32,661 nucleotides of DNA from Microvirga calopogonii (GTDB taxonomy: Bacteria; Pseudomonadota; Alphaproteobacteria; Rhizobiales; Beijerinckiaceae), in NCBI RefSeq assembly GCF_003347665.1, contig NZ_QDGA01000050.1, positions 1 to 32,661 of the forward strand. Direction: 5' to 3'. The notes beneath the pieces were generated by a model. That model was not told the DNA's origin. It did no database searches and was given only the letters and a program-made list of their open reading frames with translations. Position numbers and translations under genes: made by a program. Position 1 is the stretch's first letter; every line of letters starts with the position of its first letter. Positions 7,359 to 15,330 of this stretch are shown piece after piece.

Positions 7359-7943
7359 TCACCCGAGCCGTTGCTCGAGCCCTGCCTTCACCGCGGGCCA
7401 CTCCTCCCGGACGATGCTGTAGACCGCCGTGTCGCGGACATGCCCGTCGGGCATGATCATGTGCTGGCGCAGGATGCCGTCGAGCTTGGCGCCCAGGCGC
7501 TCGATGGCGGCACGGGATTGGTCGTTGCGGGCATGGGTGCGGATCTCGACGGCGAGACACCCCAAGCCCTCGAAGGCATGCCGCAGCATGAGGAATTTCG
7601 CATGGGTGTTGACGAAGGTCCGCTGCCAGGACTTCGCGATCCAGGTGGTGCCGATTTCGACCCGGTGATTGGCGGCATCGATGTTCATGTAGCGGGTAGA
7701 GCCGACGACTCGGTTCCCGTCGTTCACCACGGTGGCGAAAGGAAGGGCAAGGCCTGCGGCCTGGAGGTCTAGCGCCTTCTGCACATAGGCCTCGAATTCT
7801 TCCGGTCGTGGCACCGTCGTGGTCTTCTTCTCCCAGAGTTCGCCATCGCTGGCGGCCAGCCCCATGGGCGGCACATCGGCGAGGCTCAAGGGGCGCAGGG
7901 TCAGGCGGTCGGTGGAGAGGGTGACGGGCTCGATGTGCAGCAT
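7359..7943 (-). CDS. GNAT family N-acetyltransferase, RimJ/RimL-like
   Basis: A 194-residue cytosolic acetyltransferase. It begins with the typical LSTDRLTLRPLSLADVPPM strand-helix of the RimJ/RimL type. It contains VVGSTRYMNID, then HRVEIGTTWIAKSWQRTFVNTHAKFLML, the acetyl-CoA region, and the common C-terminal ending IRTHARNDQSRAAIERLGAKLDGILRQH. Members acetylate protein N-termini, aminoglycosides or small amines; the substrate here is open. Start ATG 7941-7943 has AAGG about 9 bases upstream. Both flanks carry palindromic repeats, so it may be transcribed alone. Confidence 0.9.
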   Translation of the reverse strand: MLHIEPVTLSTDRLTLRPLSLADVPPMGLAASDGELWEKKTTTVPRPEEFEAYVQKALDLQAAGLALPFATVVNDGNRVVGSTRYMNIDAANHRVEIGTTWIAKSWQRTFVNTHAKFLMLRHAFEGLGCLAVEIRTHARNDQSRAAIERLGAKLDGILRQHMIMPDGHVRDTAVYSIVREEWPAVKAGLEQRLG

Positions 7944-8070
7944 GAAGAAGGGCCTTTGCGGTCTGCGGCTTTGTCACCGATTTACGGACGGCTCGCAACG
8001 GCTAAGGCAACATGTCTCGACGTCATCACCTCCCGGCAACGACCCTGCCGCTTGGGTCAGCGTTCTCCGT

Positions 8071-8166
8071 GTCATTCCCGGCCGGAGCGTAGCGGAGGGG
8101 AAGGGAATCCACGATCAAGCGCAACGCTATGGATCCCCTTCCCGCACTGCGTGCGCCGGGGATGAC
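8071..8166. repeat. Imperfect palindromic intergenic repeat, about 96 bp
   Basis: The ends GTCATTCCCGG (8071-8081) and CCGGGGATGAC (8156-8166) pair with one wobble. Inner arms pair too, GGGAATCCA near 8103 with TGGATCCC near 8130. The 'CATTCCCGGCCGGAGCGTAG' wording is one I recall as a dispersed repeat in Hyphomicrobiales genomes, so this is probably a genome-wide family. Confidence 0.65.
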
Positions 8167-8189
8167 AGCGGAACGCCTTACCGATCGGG

Positions 8190-8208
8190 ATGGCCGGCAC
8201 AAGGCCAT
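8190..8208. repeat. Short REP-like hairpin
   Basis: ATGGCC (8190-8195) pairs with GGCCAT (8203-8208). The loop and flanks (GGCACAA, CCATGAC) resemble one arm of the element at 7217-7319, with a partial match to its ATGGCCGGC hairpin. It looks like a shortened copy. Confidence 0.5.
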
Positions 8209-8263
8209 CCATGACGGCGGAGGGGTCATCCCTGCCGCGAATAAGCGTTGCCCCGGGCTCGTC

Positions 8264-8725
8264 TCAGCTCAGCAGATAGACAAGTCCCGGCAAAGCCACC
8301 GCCAGGCCCGCCAGGACCCAGGCGCCGAGTGCCGATTGCCAGGTGACGTTGCCTGTCGCGTTGCGCAATCTCTGAGCACAGGTCGAGGCGTCCATCGAGT
8401 GTCCGCTCAAGCACGAGCAAAGCACGTAATGGGCCTGACCGTCGGACAATCCGAAATACCGCATGGCATCGCCAAGCCGGTCGCTCGCCAGGCCGTCCGC
8501 ACGCAGGATGGGATCGTCATAGGCGACCGTGAGCGGCGAGTCGTCCTCGCGGACCAGGGCGCGCTCTGCCGGCGGCTTGAACTCGATTTCACCGAGGGAG
8601 TGCAGGCGGCGTGCCGGATCGCGTTCGAGCAGGTCGATCCAACGCTGGAGCCGTTCCTCGCGAGACAGGGGTCTCGGCTGGACGTCGGCGACGCTACGGA
8701 GCTGATCAAGAGGCTTGTGTTCCAT
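8264..8725 (-). CDS. Hypothetical protein with C-terminal membrane anchor
   Basis: A 153-residue protein I do not recognise. The N-terminal 100 residues are polar and charged. The centre has a cysteine- and histidine-containing stretch YVLCSCLSGHSMDASTCAQR (about residues 98-117). The C-terminus is one hydrophobic helix (ALGAWVLAGLAVALPGLVYLL), so the protein is probably tail-anchored in the inner membrane facing the cytosol. ATG 8723-8725 is chosen because GGAGGAG, a very strong ribosome-binding site, lies just upstream. It follows the rluC-like gene by 111 bases in the same direction. Confidence 0.75.
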   Translation of the reverse strand: MEHKPLDQLRSVADVQPRPLSREERLQRWIDLLERDPARRLHSLGEIEFKPPAERALVREDDSPLTVAYDDPILRADGLASDRLGDAMRYFGLSDGQAHYVLCSCLSGHSMDASTCAQRLRNATGNVTWQSALGAWVLAGLAVALPGLVYLLS

Positions 8726-8836
8726 CGATCTCCTCCTTTGTCTCAAGACAGCCGAAAGACTGGATGAGACACCCGATGCTGCGCGCCATGCGCGGCGAAA
8801 GTGCGACGGGCAGGAGGATCGAAGGAGCGATGAAAG

Positions 8837-10147
8837 CTACTCTTCGGGTGCCTCGACGATGGGATCGTAGCGGCTCGTATCGAGACCGAGGAGGTTGAAG
8901 CTCTGCTGCATGTGCGGCGGCAGCGGCGCGGTGACGTCGATGGGCTTTCCGGTACGCGGATGAGCGATGACGATGCGGCGCGCCAGGAGATGCAGCTTGT
9001 TCTGGATGCCGCCGGGCAGCTCCCAGTTCTCGATGTCGAAATATTTCGGGTCGCCCACGATGGGATGGCCGATATGGGCCGCGTGGGCGCGCAGCTGATG
9101 CGTGCGCCCGGTGACGGGCTTCAGCGACAGCCAGGCGAGCTTCTGCGCCGCCGTATCGACCACCGCGTAATAGGTGAGCGCATGGCTCGCACCCTCGTCC
9201 CCGTGCTTGGCGACGCGCATGCGGGAATCGCCCTCGTCGCCTTCCTTGGCGAGGTAGGTCGAGACCCTGCCCTGCCTGACGCGCGGCACGCCGGCGACGA
9301 GCGCCCAGTAGATCTTGCGCGTGGTGCGCGCGCGGAAGGACTTGGCCATGGTGGACGCGGCGAAGCGCGTCTTGGCGATGACGAGGCAGCCCGCCGTGTC
9401 CTTGTCGAGGCGATGAACGAGGCGCGGCTTCTGCCCCTCGTCGTCCTTGAGCGCTTCGAGCAGGCCGTCCACATGCCGCTTGGTGCCCGATCCGCCCTGG
9501 ACGGCGAGCCCCATCGGCTTGTTGATGATGAGGACGTCCTTGTCCTCGTAGAGCGTGATCGACTTCAGGAAGTCGCGGTCGTCCTGGTCCTTGGCCGCGT
9601 TGCGGGAGACCGGCCGCGGCTGGTCGAGCTTCAGGGGCGGTACGCGGACCTTCTGGCCGGCGGCGAGCCGGTCGTTCGGCTGGGCGCGCTTGCCGTCGAT
9701 GCGCAGCTCCCCTTTACGGACGATGCGCTGGATATGCGTGAAGGCGAGCTGCGGAAACCGTGCGACCAGGAATCGGTCGACGCGCATGTCGGCCTCGTCG
9801 GGCTCGACCACGAGGGTCTGCACGCCCGTTGCCAGGACCTCCTGCGCCTCCGCCCGGGCCTGGGCGCGGGTCGGCCCGCGCGGGGCTTCGACGGCCGCGG
9901 GCCGTGCCTGTTTCGCCCGGGCGGCCGGCTTCTCGCGCAGGGCCGATGCCGCCGCACGCGGTTTGCCCGCCGCCGATTTCAACCCGCCCGGCTTCGCCGC
10001 CGAAGACTTGGTCGAGGACGACCTGGACGACGAAGGCTTGGACGATGACGACTTGCGCGCCGGCTTGTCGTCACGCGAGCGAAAGTCCTGCCGGGCACCG
10101 GAGCGCCCGCCACGACCGTTATTCTGTCCTGAACCGCTTTTTCTCAT
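8837..10147 (-). CDS. rluC: RluA/RluC-family 23S rRNA pseudouridine synthase with basic N-terminal tail
   Basis: A 436-residue RNA pseudouridine synthase. The S4 RNA-binding domain lies at about 122-168 (MRVDRFLVARFPQ...RKGELRIDG). The catalytic domain has NKPMGLAVQGGSG and HRLDKDTAGCLV, with catalytic Asp about residue 248, and later GRTHQLRAHAAHIGHPIVGD. It most likely modifies 23S rRNA as RluC does, but the exact uridines are inferred. About 105 extra N-terminal residues rich in Lys, Arg, Ser and Ala form a disordered basic tail absent from E. coli RluC. ATG 10145-10147 is preferred over an upstream TTG; the ribosome-binding site is weak. The neighbour crcB ends 146 bases upstream behind a terminator. 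Confidence 0.9.
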   Translation of the reverse strand: MRKSGSGQNNGRGGRSGARQDFRSRDDKPARKSSSSKPSSSRSSSTKSSAAKPGGLKSAAGKPRAAASALREKPAARAKQARPAAVEAPRGPTRAQARAEAQEVLATGVQTLVVEPDEADMRVDRFLVARFPQLAFTHIQRIVRKGELRIDGKRAQPNDRLAAGQKVRVPPLKLDQPRPVSRNAAKDQDDRDFLKSITLYEDKDVLIINKPMGLAVQGGSGTKRHVDGLLEALKDDEGQKPRLVHRLDKDTAGCLVIAKTRFAASTMAKSFRARTTRKIYWALVAGVPRVRQGRVSTYLAKEGDEGDSRMRVAKHGDEGASHALTYYAVVDTAAQKLAWLSLKPVTGRTHQLRAHAAHIGHPIVGDPKYFDIENWELPGGIQNKLHLLARRIVIAHPRTGKPIDVTAPLPPHMQQSFNLLGLDTSRYDPIVEAPEE

Positions 10148-10197
10148 GGAACTGTGGGTATCAGAGCGCCGCCGAAGCGGCAATCGAGGTTTGGAGC

Positions 10198-10298
10198 ATC
10201 GAACGCAGAAGTGGGCACCGGTTTTGCGTGCAAAGACGCGTCAATCCAAAAACTTAAAGCATCGGGCGCGGGTTCGAATTGTCGTTCGATGCTTTAAG
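10198..10298. repeat. Hyphomicrobiales-type intergenic repeat
   Basis: The stretch beginning GAACGCAGAAGTGGGCACCGG and ending in a 12-bp inverted repeat resembles a family of intergenic repeats I recall in Rhizobium, Methylobacterium and relatives (AAGTGG-ACCGGTTTTGCG...ACGCGTCAA...AAAAACTT-A-AGC). Family membership is recall, not computed. It ends inside the last bases of crcB. Confidence 0.55.
10248..10298 (-). terminator. Terminator overlapping the crcB stop codon
   Basis: On the minus strand CTTAAAGCATCG (10298-10287) pairs perfectly with CGATGCTTTAAG (10264-10253) and is followed at once by TTTTT (10252-10248). The loop is 22 bases. The crcB TAA stop (10296-10294) lies within the first arm, so translation termination and hairpin folding compete for the same bases. 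Confidence 0.65.
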
Positions 10299-10680
10299 CC
10301 GCAATCGTGCGAACGAGCCCCAGACCGGCCACCAATCCGGCGATGGAGAGAACAACCGACCCGGCCACGTAGGTCGCCGCGAGCCCGGCCTGCCCCCGCT
10401 CCCAGATCAGAACCGCATCGAGAGAGAAAGCCGAGAACGTCGTGAAGCCGCCGAGGATTCCGGTGGTGAGGAAGAGCCGCAGGGGCTGACTCCATCCTTC
10501 GCCTGCCTTGAAGGCGAGCCACCCGGCGATGGCTCCCATGATGAAGGAGCCCGCCACGTTCACCGTCAGCGTCCCCCAGGGGAAAGCCGTCCCGCACATG
10601 CGGGCGCAGCCGAGATTGACCCCATGCCGAAGCGCGCCGCCGATCCCGGCGCCGAGGAAGACGAGGAGGTAGGATTTCAT
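10294..10680 (-). CDS. crcB: Fluoride channel CrcB (Fluc)
   Basis: A 128-residue membrane protein of the Fluc/CrcB family that exports fluoride passively as an antiparallel dimer. Four hydrophobic helices are visible. Family motifs are GAGIGGALRHG (10-20), VNVAGSF with conserved Asn41, and GGFTTFSAFSLD (77-88) with the Thr and Phe residues that line the fluoride path. It starts 3 bases after the rarA stop codon, so it is co-transcribed and probably translationally coupled. No fluoride riboswitch is expected or seen, since the gene is internal to an operon. The transcript ends at the overlapping hairpin. Confidence 0.95.
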   Translation of the reverse strand: MKSYLLVFLGAGIGGALRHGVNLGCARMCGTAFPWGTLTVNVAGSFIMGAIAGWLAFKAGEGWSQPLRLFLTTGILGGFTTFSAFSLDAVLIWERGQAGLAATYVAGSVVLSIAGLVAGLGLVRTIAA

Positions 10681-10683
10681 GGG

Positions 10684-12003
10684 TTATTCCTTGCCATCCT
10701 CGCGCCGCTCCCGGCGCAGCTTCTCCCACCAGTCCAGCCGCTTCCGGATCTCCCGCTCGAAGCCGCGATCCACGGGATCGTAGAATTCCTGCCGGCCCAG
10801 CTTCTCGGGCCAGTAATCCTGCCCCGAGAAGGCGTCCGGTTCGTCGTGGTCGTAGCGGTAGCTCTCGCCGTAGCCGATCTGCTTCATGAGCTTGGTCGGG
10901 GCGTTCAGGATCGTCTTGGGCGGCATGAGGGAGCCGTGCTCCTTCGCCACCCGGGTGGCGGCCTTGTAGGCCGTGTAGAGCGCGTTCGATTTCGGCGCGG
11001 TGGCGAGATAGACGGCGGCCTGCGCGAGCGCCAGCTCCCCCTCCGGAGAGCCCAGGAAATCGAAGGCGTCCTTGGCCGCATTGGCGATGACGAGCGCCTG
11101 GGGATCGGCAAGCCCGATATCCTCCACGGCCATGCGCACGAGACGGCGAGCGATGAAGAGCCTGTCCTCTCCCGCGTCGAGCATGCGGGTCAGGTAATAG
11201 AGCGCCGCATCCGGATCGGAGCCGCGGACGGTTTTGTGCAGGGCGGAGATGAGGTTGTAATGCCCCTCCTGGCCCTTGTCGTAGATCGGCGCGCGGCGCT
11301 GGATGATCTCCTGCAGCTGTTCGGCATCGAAGACCTCGCCGGGCTTCGCTGAGCGCCAGACCTCCTCGGCCAGCGTCAGGACCGCTCTCCCGTCTCCATC
11401 CGCCATGCGCACGAGGGACGCCCTCGCCTCGCCGTCGAGCGGCAGGCTTTTGCCGGTCACCTCCTCGGCGCGCGCCAGGATCCGTTCGATGGCCGCCTCG
11501 TCGAGAGACTTGAAGAGCAGCACCCGGGCGCGGGACAGAAGCGCGGCGTTCAGCTCGAAGGACGGGTTCTCCGTAGTGGCCCCGACCAGCGTGATGGTGC
11601 CGTCTTCCATGACGGGCAGAAAAGCATCGAGCTGGGCCCGGTTGAAGCGATGGATCTCGTCGACGAAGAGCAGCGTACCCTTGCCCATGGACCGCCGGTG
11701 CCGGGCGGCCTCGAAGACCTTCTTGAGGTCCGCCACGCCGGAGAAGATCGCCGAGATTTGCTCGAAGTGAAGATCGGTCTCATGGGCGAGTAGGCGCGCG
11801 ACCGTGGTCTTGCCGGTGCCGGGCGGCCCCCAGAAGATGAGAGACCCCAGGGTCTTGGACGCGATGAGCCGGGTCAGGATGCCGTCCGGCCCGACGAGAT
11901 GGTCCTGCCCGACAACCTCGGACAGCTGGGTCGGCCGCATCCTGTCCGCCAGCGGACGAGGCGCATTCCGGTCGAGGCCGGCGGATGAAAACAGGTCACT
12001 CAT
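10684..12003 (-). CDS. rarA: Replication-associated recombination protein RarA (MgsA)
   Basis: A 439-residue AAA+ ATPase of the RarA/MgsA/WRNIP1 family, which acts at stalled replication forks. Walker A is GPPGTGKT (59-66) and Walker B LLFVDEIHRFN (111-121). Sensor region GATTENPSFELN and the C-terminal tetramerisation domain, with LVRMAVEDIGLADPQAL and the KE-H-GSLMPPKTILNAP and GYGESYRYDHDEPDAF segments, are all present. Length matches the family. It lies 62 bases downstream of degP and 3 bases upstream of crcB; the three genes are probably one operon. Confidence 0.95.
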   Translation of the reverse strand: MSDLFSSAGLDRNAPRPLADRMRPTQLSEVVGQDHLVGPDGILTRLIASKTLGSLIFWGPPGTGKTTVARLLAHETDLHFEQISAIFSGVADLKKVFEAARHRRSMGKGTLLFVDEIHRFNRAQLDAFLPVMEDGTITLVGATTENPSFELNAALLSRARVLLFKSLDEAAIERILARAEEVTGKSLPLDGEARASLVRMADGDGRAVLTLAEEVWRSAKPGEVFDAEQLQEIIQRRAPIYDKGQEGHYNLISALHKTVRGSDPDAALYYLTRMLDAGEDRLFIARRLVRMAVEDIGLADPQALVIANAAKDAFDFLGSPEGELALAQAAVYLATAPKSNALYTAYKAATRVAKEHGSLMPPKTILNAPTKLMKQIGYGESYRYDHDEPDAFSGQDYWPEKLGRQEFYDPVDRGFEREIRKRLDWWEKLRRERREDGKE

Positions 12004-12065
12004 GATGGATCAGGGACTCAGGAACAGCCTAACATCCATACCTGATCTCGGTCCCGCCGTCCCGT

Positions 12066-13487
<1,422 letters not shown>

Positions 13488-13503
13488 TCATCGAGTATCA
13501 GAC

Positions 13504-13532
13504 TGGATAGAACGTGGTAGCCGAAATGCCAA
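13504..13532 (-). promoter_or_regulatory. Candidate promoter of the degP-rarA-crcB operon
   Basis: On the minus strand TTGGCA (13532-13527) is followed by a 17-base spacer and TATCCA (13509-13504). The -35 box overlaps the T run of the upstream terminator. The -10 ends 16 bases before ATG 13487, so the 5' leader would be very short unless ATG 13472 is used. Confidence 0.45.
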
Positions 13533-13560
13533 ATAAAAGCCCGCGCTTGCCTGCGCGGGC
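13531..13560 (-). terminator. Rho-independent terminator after the class V PLP enzyme gene
   Basis: GCCCGCGC (13539-13546) and GCGCGGGC (13553-13560) form a perfect 8-bp stem with a 6-base loop. On the minus strand TTTTATTT (13538-13531) follows. It lies 27 bases past the stop codon of the gene at 13588 and insulates it from degP. Confidence 0.8.
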
Positions 13561-13587
13561 GCGATGAGACTGACGGACGCGGCTTGT

Positions 13588-14766
13588 TTAACGCTTCAAA
13601 CCGGCGATGGCGCCGACCAGCCGCTCGATTTCCTCCTCGGAGGTGAAGTAAGAGACGGACGCGCGTATGATTTCGGCCAAGCCGCGAGATGCCATGTCCA
13701 GAGGCGTATAGGCTGCCGCAATGGCTGCGACGTTGATCTTATCGACGGCCAGAGCACGGCGCACATCCTGTGGCGCCAAGCCCTCGATCGTGAATGCCAC
13801 GATGCTGGAGCGCTCCTGCCCTCCATCATGAACCTGCACTCCTGGAATGTCGGAGAGCTGCACTCTCAGCGTTCCAGCAAGACGATCAATCCGCTGTCGG
13901 ATCGTTTCAACGCCAATGTCGAGCGTATACCTGATCGCCGCCCCAAGACCGAGCTGAAGAGCAAATGGGTTTTCGCCAGACTCGAAGAGACGAGCGTCAT
14001 CCCTCGGAACGGGACCGCTATTCACCCAGGGCCCCGAGAGAACATCCAGGTAGGGAGGGATCAGTTGTTCAAGGAACGAACGTCTCACGTACAGCAAAGC
14101 CGTTCCGCGCGGCCCCCTTAGATATTTTCGTCCCGCCCCCTTGAGCACATCGCAACCGATGGCTTCCACGTCCACCGGGATTTGCCCCAGCGCTTGACCT
14201 GCATCGACGAAATACGGGATCCCCGCGCGCCGTGCGATGCGGCCGATCTCAGCAGCCGGATTGATCAGGCCATTCGTCGCCGGCAGCCAAGTCAAGGCGA
14301 TAAGGCGAACGCGATCATCGATCATTGCTGCCAGGGCCTCAGGCGAGACACAGCCATCATCCCGACAGGGAATGACCTCGACGCTGGCACCCGCGCGCCT
14401 CGCCGCTTGATGGATCGTGCTTAGATTGCCGCCCCATTCATGCCGACCGACGAGAACCCGATCTCCCGAACACAAGGGCGGCAGAGAGGCGAAAGCGAGT
14501 CCCCATCCCTGTGAACCGCTTCCCACGAGGGCGATCTCTTCGGTGGACGCATTGAGCAGTCGGGCTGCGGCATGGCGTGTCGCCTGAATGTCCTCGGCGG
14601 CGGCGACACCCATTTCGCCTGGACCGTAAAGAGCCTCCCGCTGGAGGTGCTCCACGATTGCATTCGTCACCTGAACCGGGGGAAGCGAGCAGCTCGAATG
14701 ATTGAAATGCGCCACCATGGAGCAGCCCGGAGTTTCAGCCCGGATACGATTGATATCGATAGACAT
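13588..14766 (-). CDS. Class V aminotransferase-fold PLP enzyme
   Basis: A 392-residue PLP-dependent enzyme of the class V group (cysteine desulfurase / isopenicillin N epimerase / EgtE-like). Visible marks are FNHSSCSLPP at the N-terminus and the PLP-binding FVDAGQ (Asp188, Gln191). The Schiff-base lysine is probably Lys214 in GRKYLRGPRGTALLYV. Substrate is not evident; desulfurase-type active-site cysteines are not obvious. ATG 14764-14766 (MSIDINR) is chosen because GAGGAAG lies upstream and it starts 10 bases after the ridA stop. Pairing with a RidA gene suggests that catalysis releases a reactive enamine or imine. The EgtE resemblance is inference. Confidence 0.88.
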   Translation of the reverse strand: MSIDINRIRAETPGCSMVAHFNHSSCSLPPVQVTNAIVEHLQREALYGPGEMGVAAAEDIQATRHAAARLLNASTEEIALVGSGSQGWGLAFASLPPLCSGDRVLVGRHEWGGNLSTIHQAARRAGASVEVIPCRDDGCVSPEALAAMIDDRVRLIALTWLPATNGLINPAAEIGRIARRAGIPYFVDAGQALGQIPVDVEAIGCDVLKGAGRKYLRGPRGTALLYVRRSFLEQLIPPYLDVLSGPWVNSGPVPRDDARLFESGENPFALQLGLGAAIRYTLDIGVETIRQRIDRLAGTLRVQLSDIPGVQVHDGGQERSSIVAFTIEGLAPQDVRRALAVDKINVAAIAAAYTPLDMASRGLAEIIRASVSYFTSEEEIERLVGAIAGLKR

Positions 14767-14776
14767 GAATTCTTCC

Positions 14777-15247
14777 TCAGAAGGCAATTTCGACGGTGGC
14801 ATCCACTTCCACGGCAACGCCGCGTGGCAGTGAGGTCACTCCGACCGCCGTGCGGGCGTGGCGCCCGTTCTCCCCGAAAACGGCGACCATAAGATCGGAC
14901 GCGCCATTGATGACCTGAGGCTGCTGATCGAACTCCGCAATGCAGCTGACGAAACCGCCCAGGCGAACGATACGCCGCACCCGCGCAAGCTCGCCGCCGG
15001 CAATGGCGTCGATATGCGCCAGCAGATTGAGCGCACAAAGCTCTGCCGCACGCCGCCCGTCCTCGATGGAGATCGTATCGCCGAGCCGGCCGATATATGC
15101 GGGCTGCCCGTTCTCCTGGGGAATTTGCCCCGAGATAAAGATCAGATCGCCTGACCGGGTCCACGGGATATAGTTGGCGACCGGCGTGGATATCTGTGGG
15201 AGGGCGAGACCCAGCTCCCGAAGGCGCTCGGCAATGGACTTCGACAT
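14777..15247 (-). CDS. RidA family protein (YjgF/YER057c/UK114)
   Basis: A 156-residue RidA-family protein of the longer type starting with AERLRELGLALP and PVANYIPW. RidA enzymes hydrolyse reactive enamine/imine intermediates released by PLP enzymes. The key arginine is present as Arg132 in RTAVGVTSLPRGVAVEVDA, so deaminase activity is plausible. FISGQIPQENG and YIGRLGDTIS match the fold. It lies 10 bases upstream of the PLP enzyme gene, and its start ATG (15245-15247) follows a GGAG that is part of a palindrome (15257-15266). Probably controlled by the upstream LysR gene. Confidence 0.92.
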   Translation of the reverse strand: MSKSIAERLRELGLALPQISTPVANYIPWTRSGDLIFISGQIPQENGQPAYIGRLGDTISIEDGRRAAELCALNLLAHIDAIAGGELARVRRIVRLGGFVSCIAEFDQQPQVINGASDLMVAVFGENGRHARTAVGVTSLPRGVAVEVDATVEIAF

Positions 15248-15256
15248 ATCAGGGCT

Positions 15257-15266
15257 CCAAATTTGG
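15257..15266. promoter_or_regulatory. Palindrome over the ridA ribosome-binding site
   Basis: CCAAATTTGG is a perfect 10-base palindrome 9 bases before the ridA start codon; its minus-strand end (TTTGG) runs into the GGAG ribosome-binding site. It could be an operator for the adjacent LysR regulator or another protein. It is short and may be chance. Confidence 0.35.
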
Positions 15267-15330
15267 CGTTCGGAGCGTACGGATCCAGAACTGTCGCCAC
15301 CAATTCAAACTCTTCAGAGGCTCATGACTC

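Larger units (their letters stand above)
7944..8263. other. 320-bp gene-free stretch with palindromic repeats
   Basis: No convincing gene lies here. Open frames exist in several phases but lack start sites and family features. The stretch holds an imperfect palindrome at 8071-8166 and a second hairpin at 8190-8208. Confidence 0.6.
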
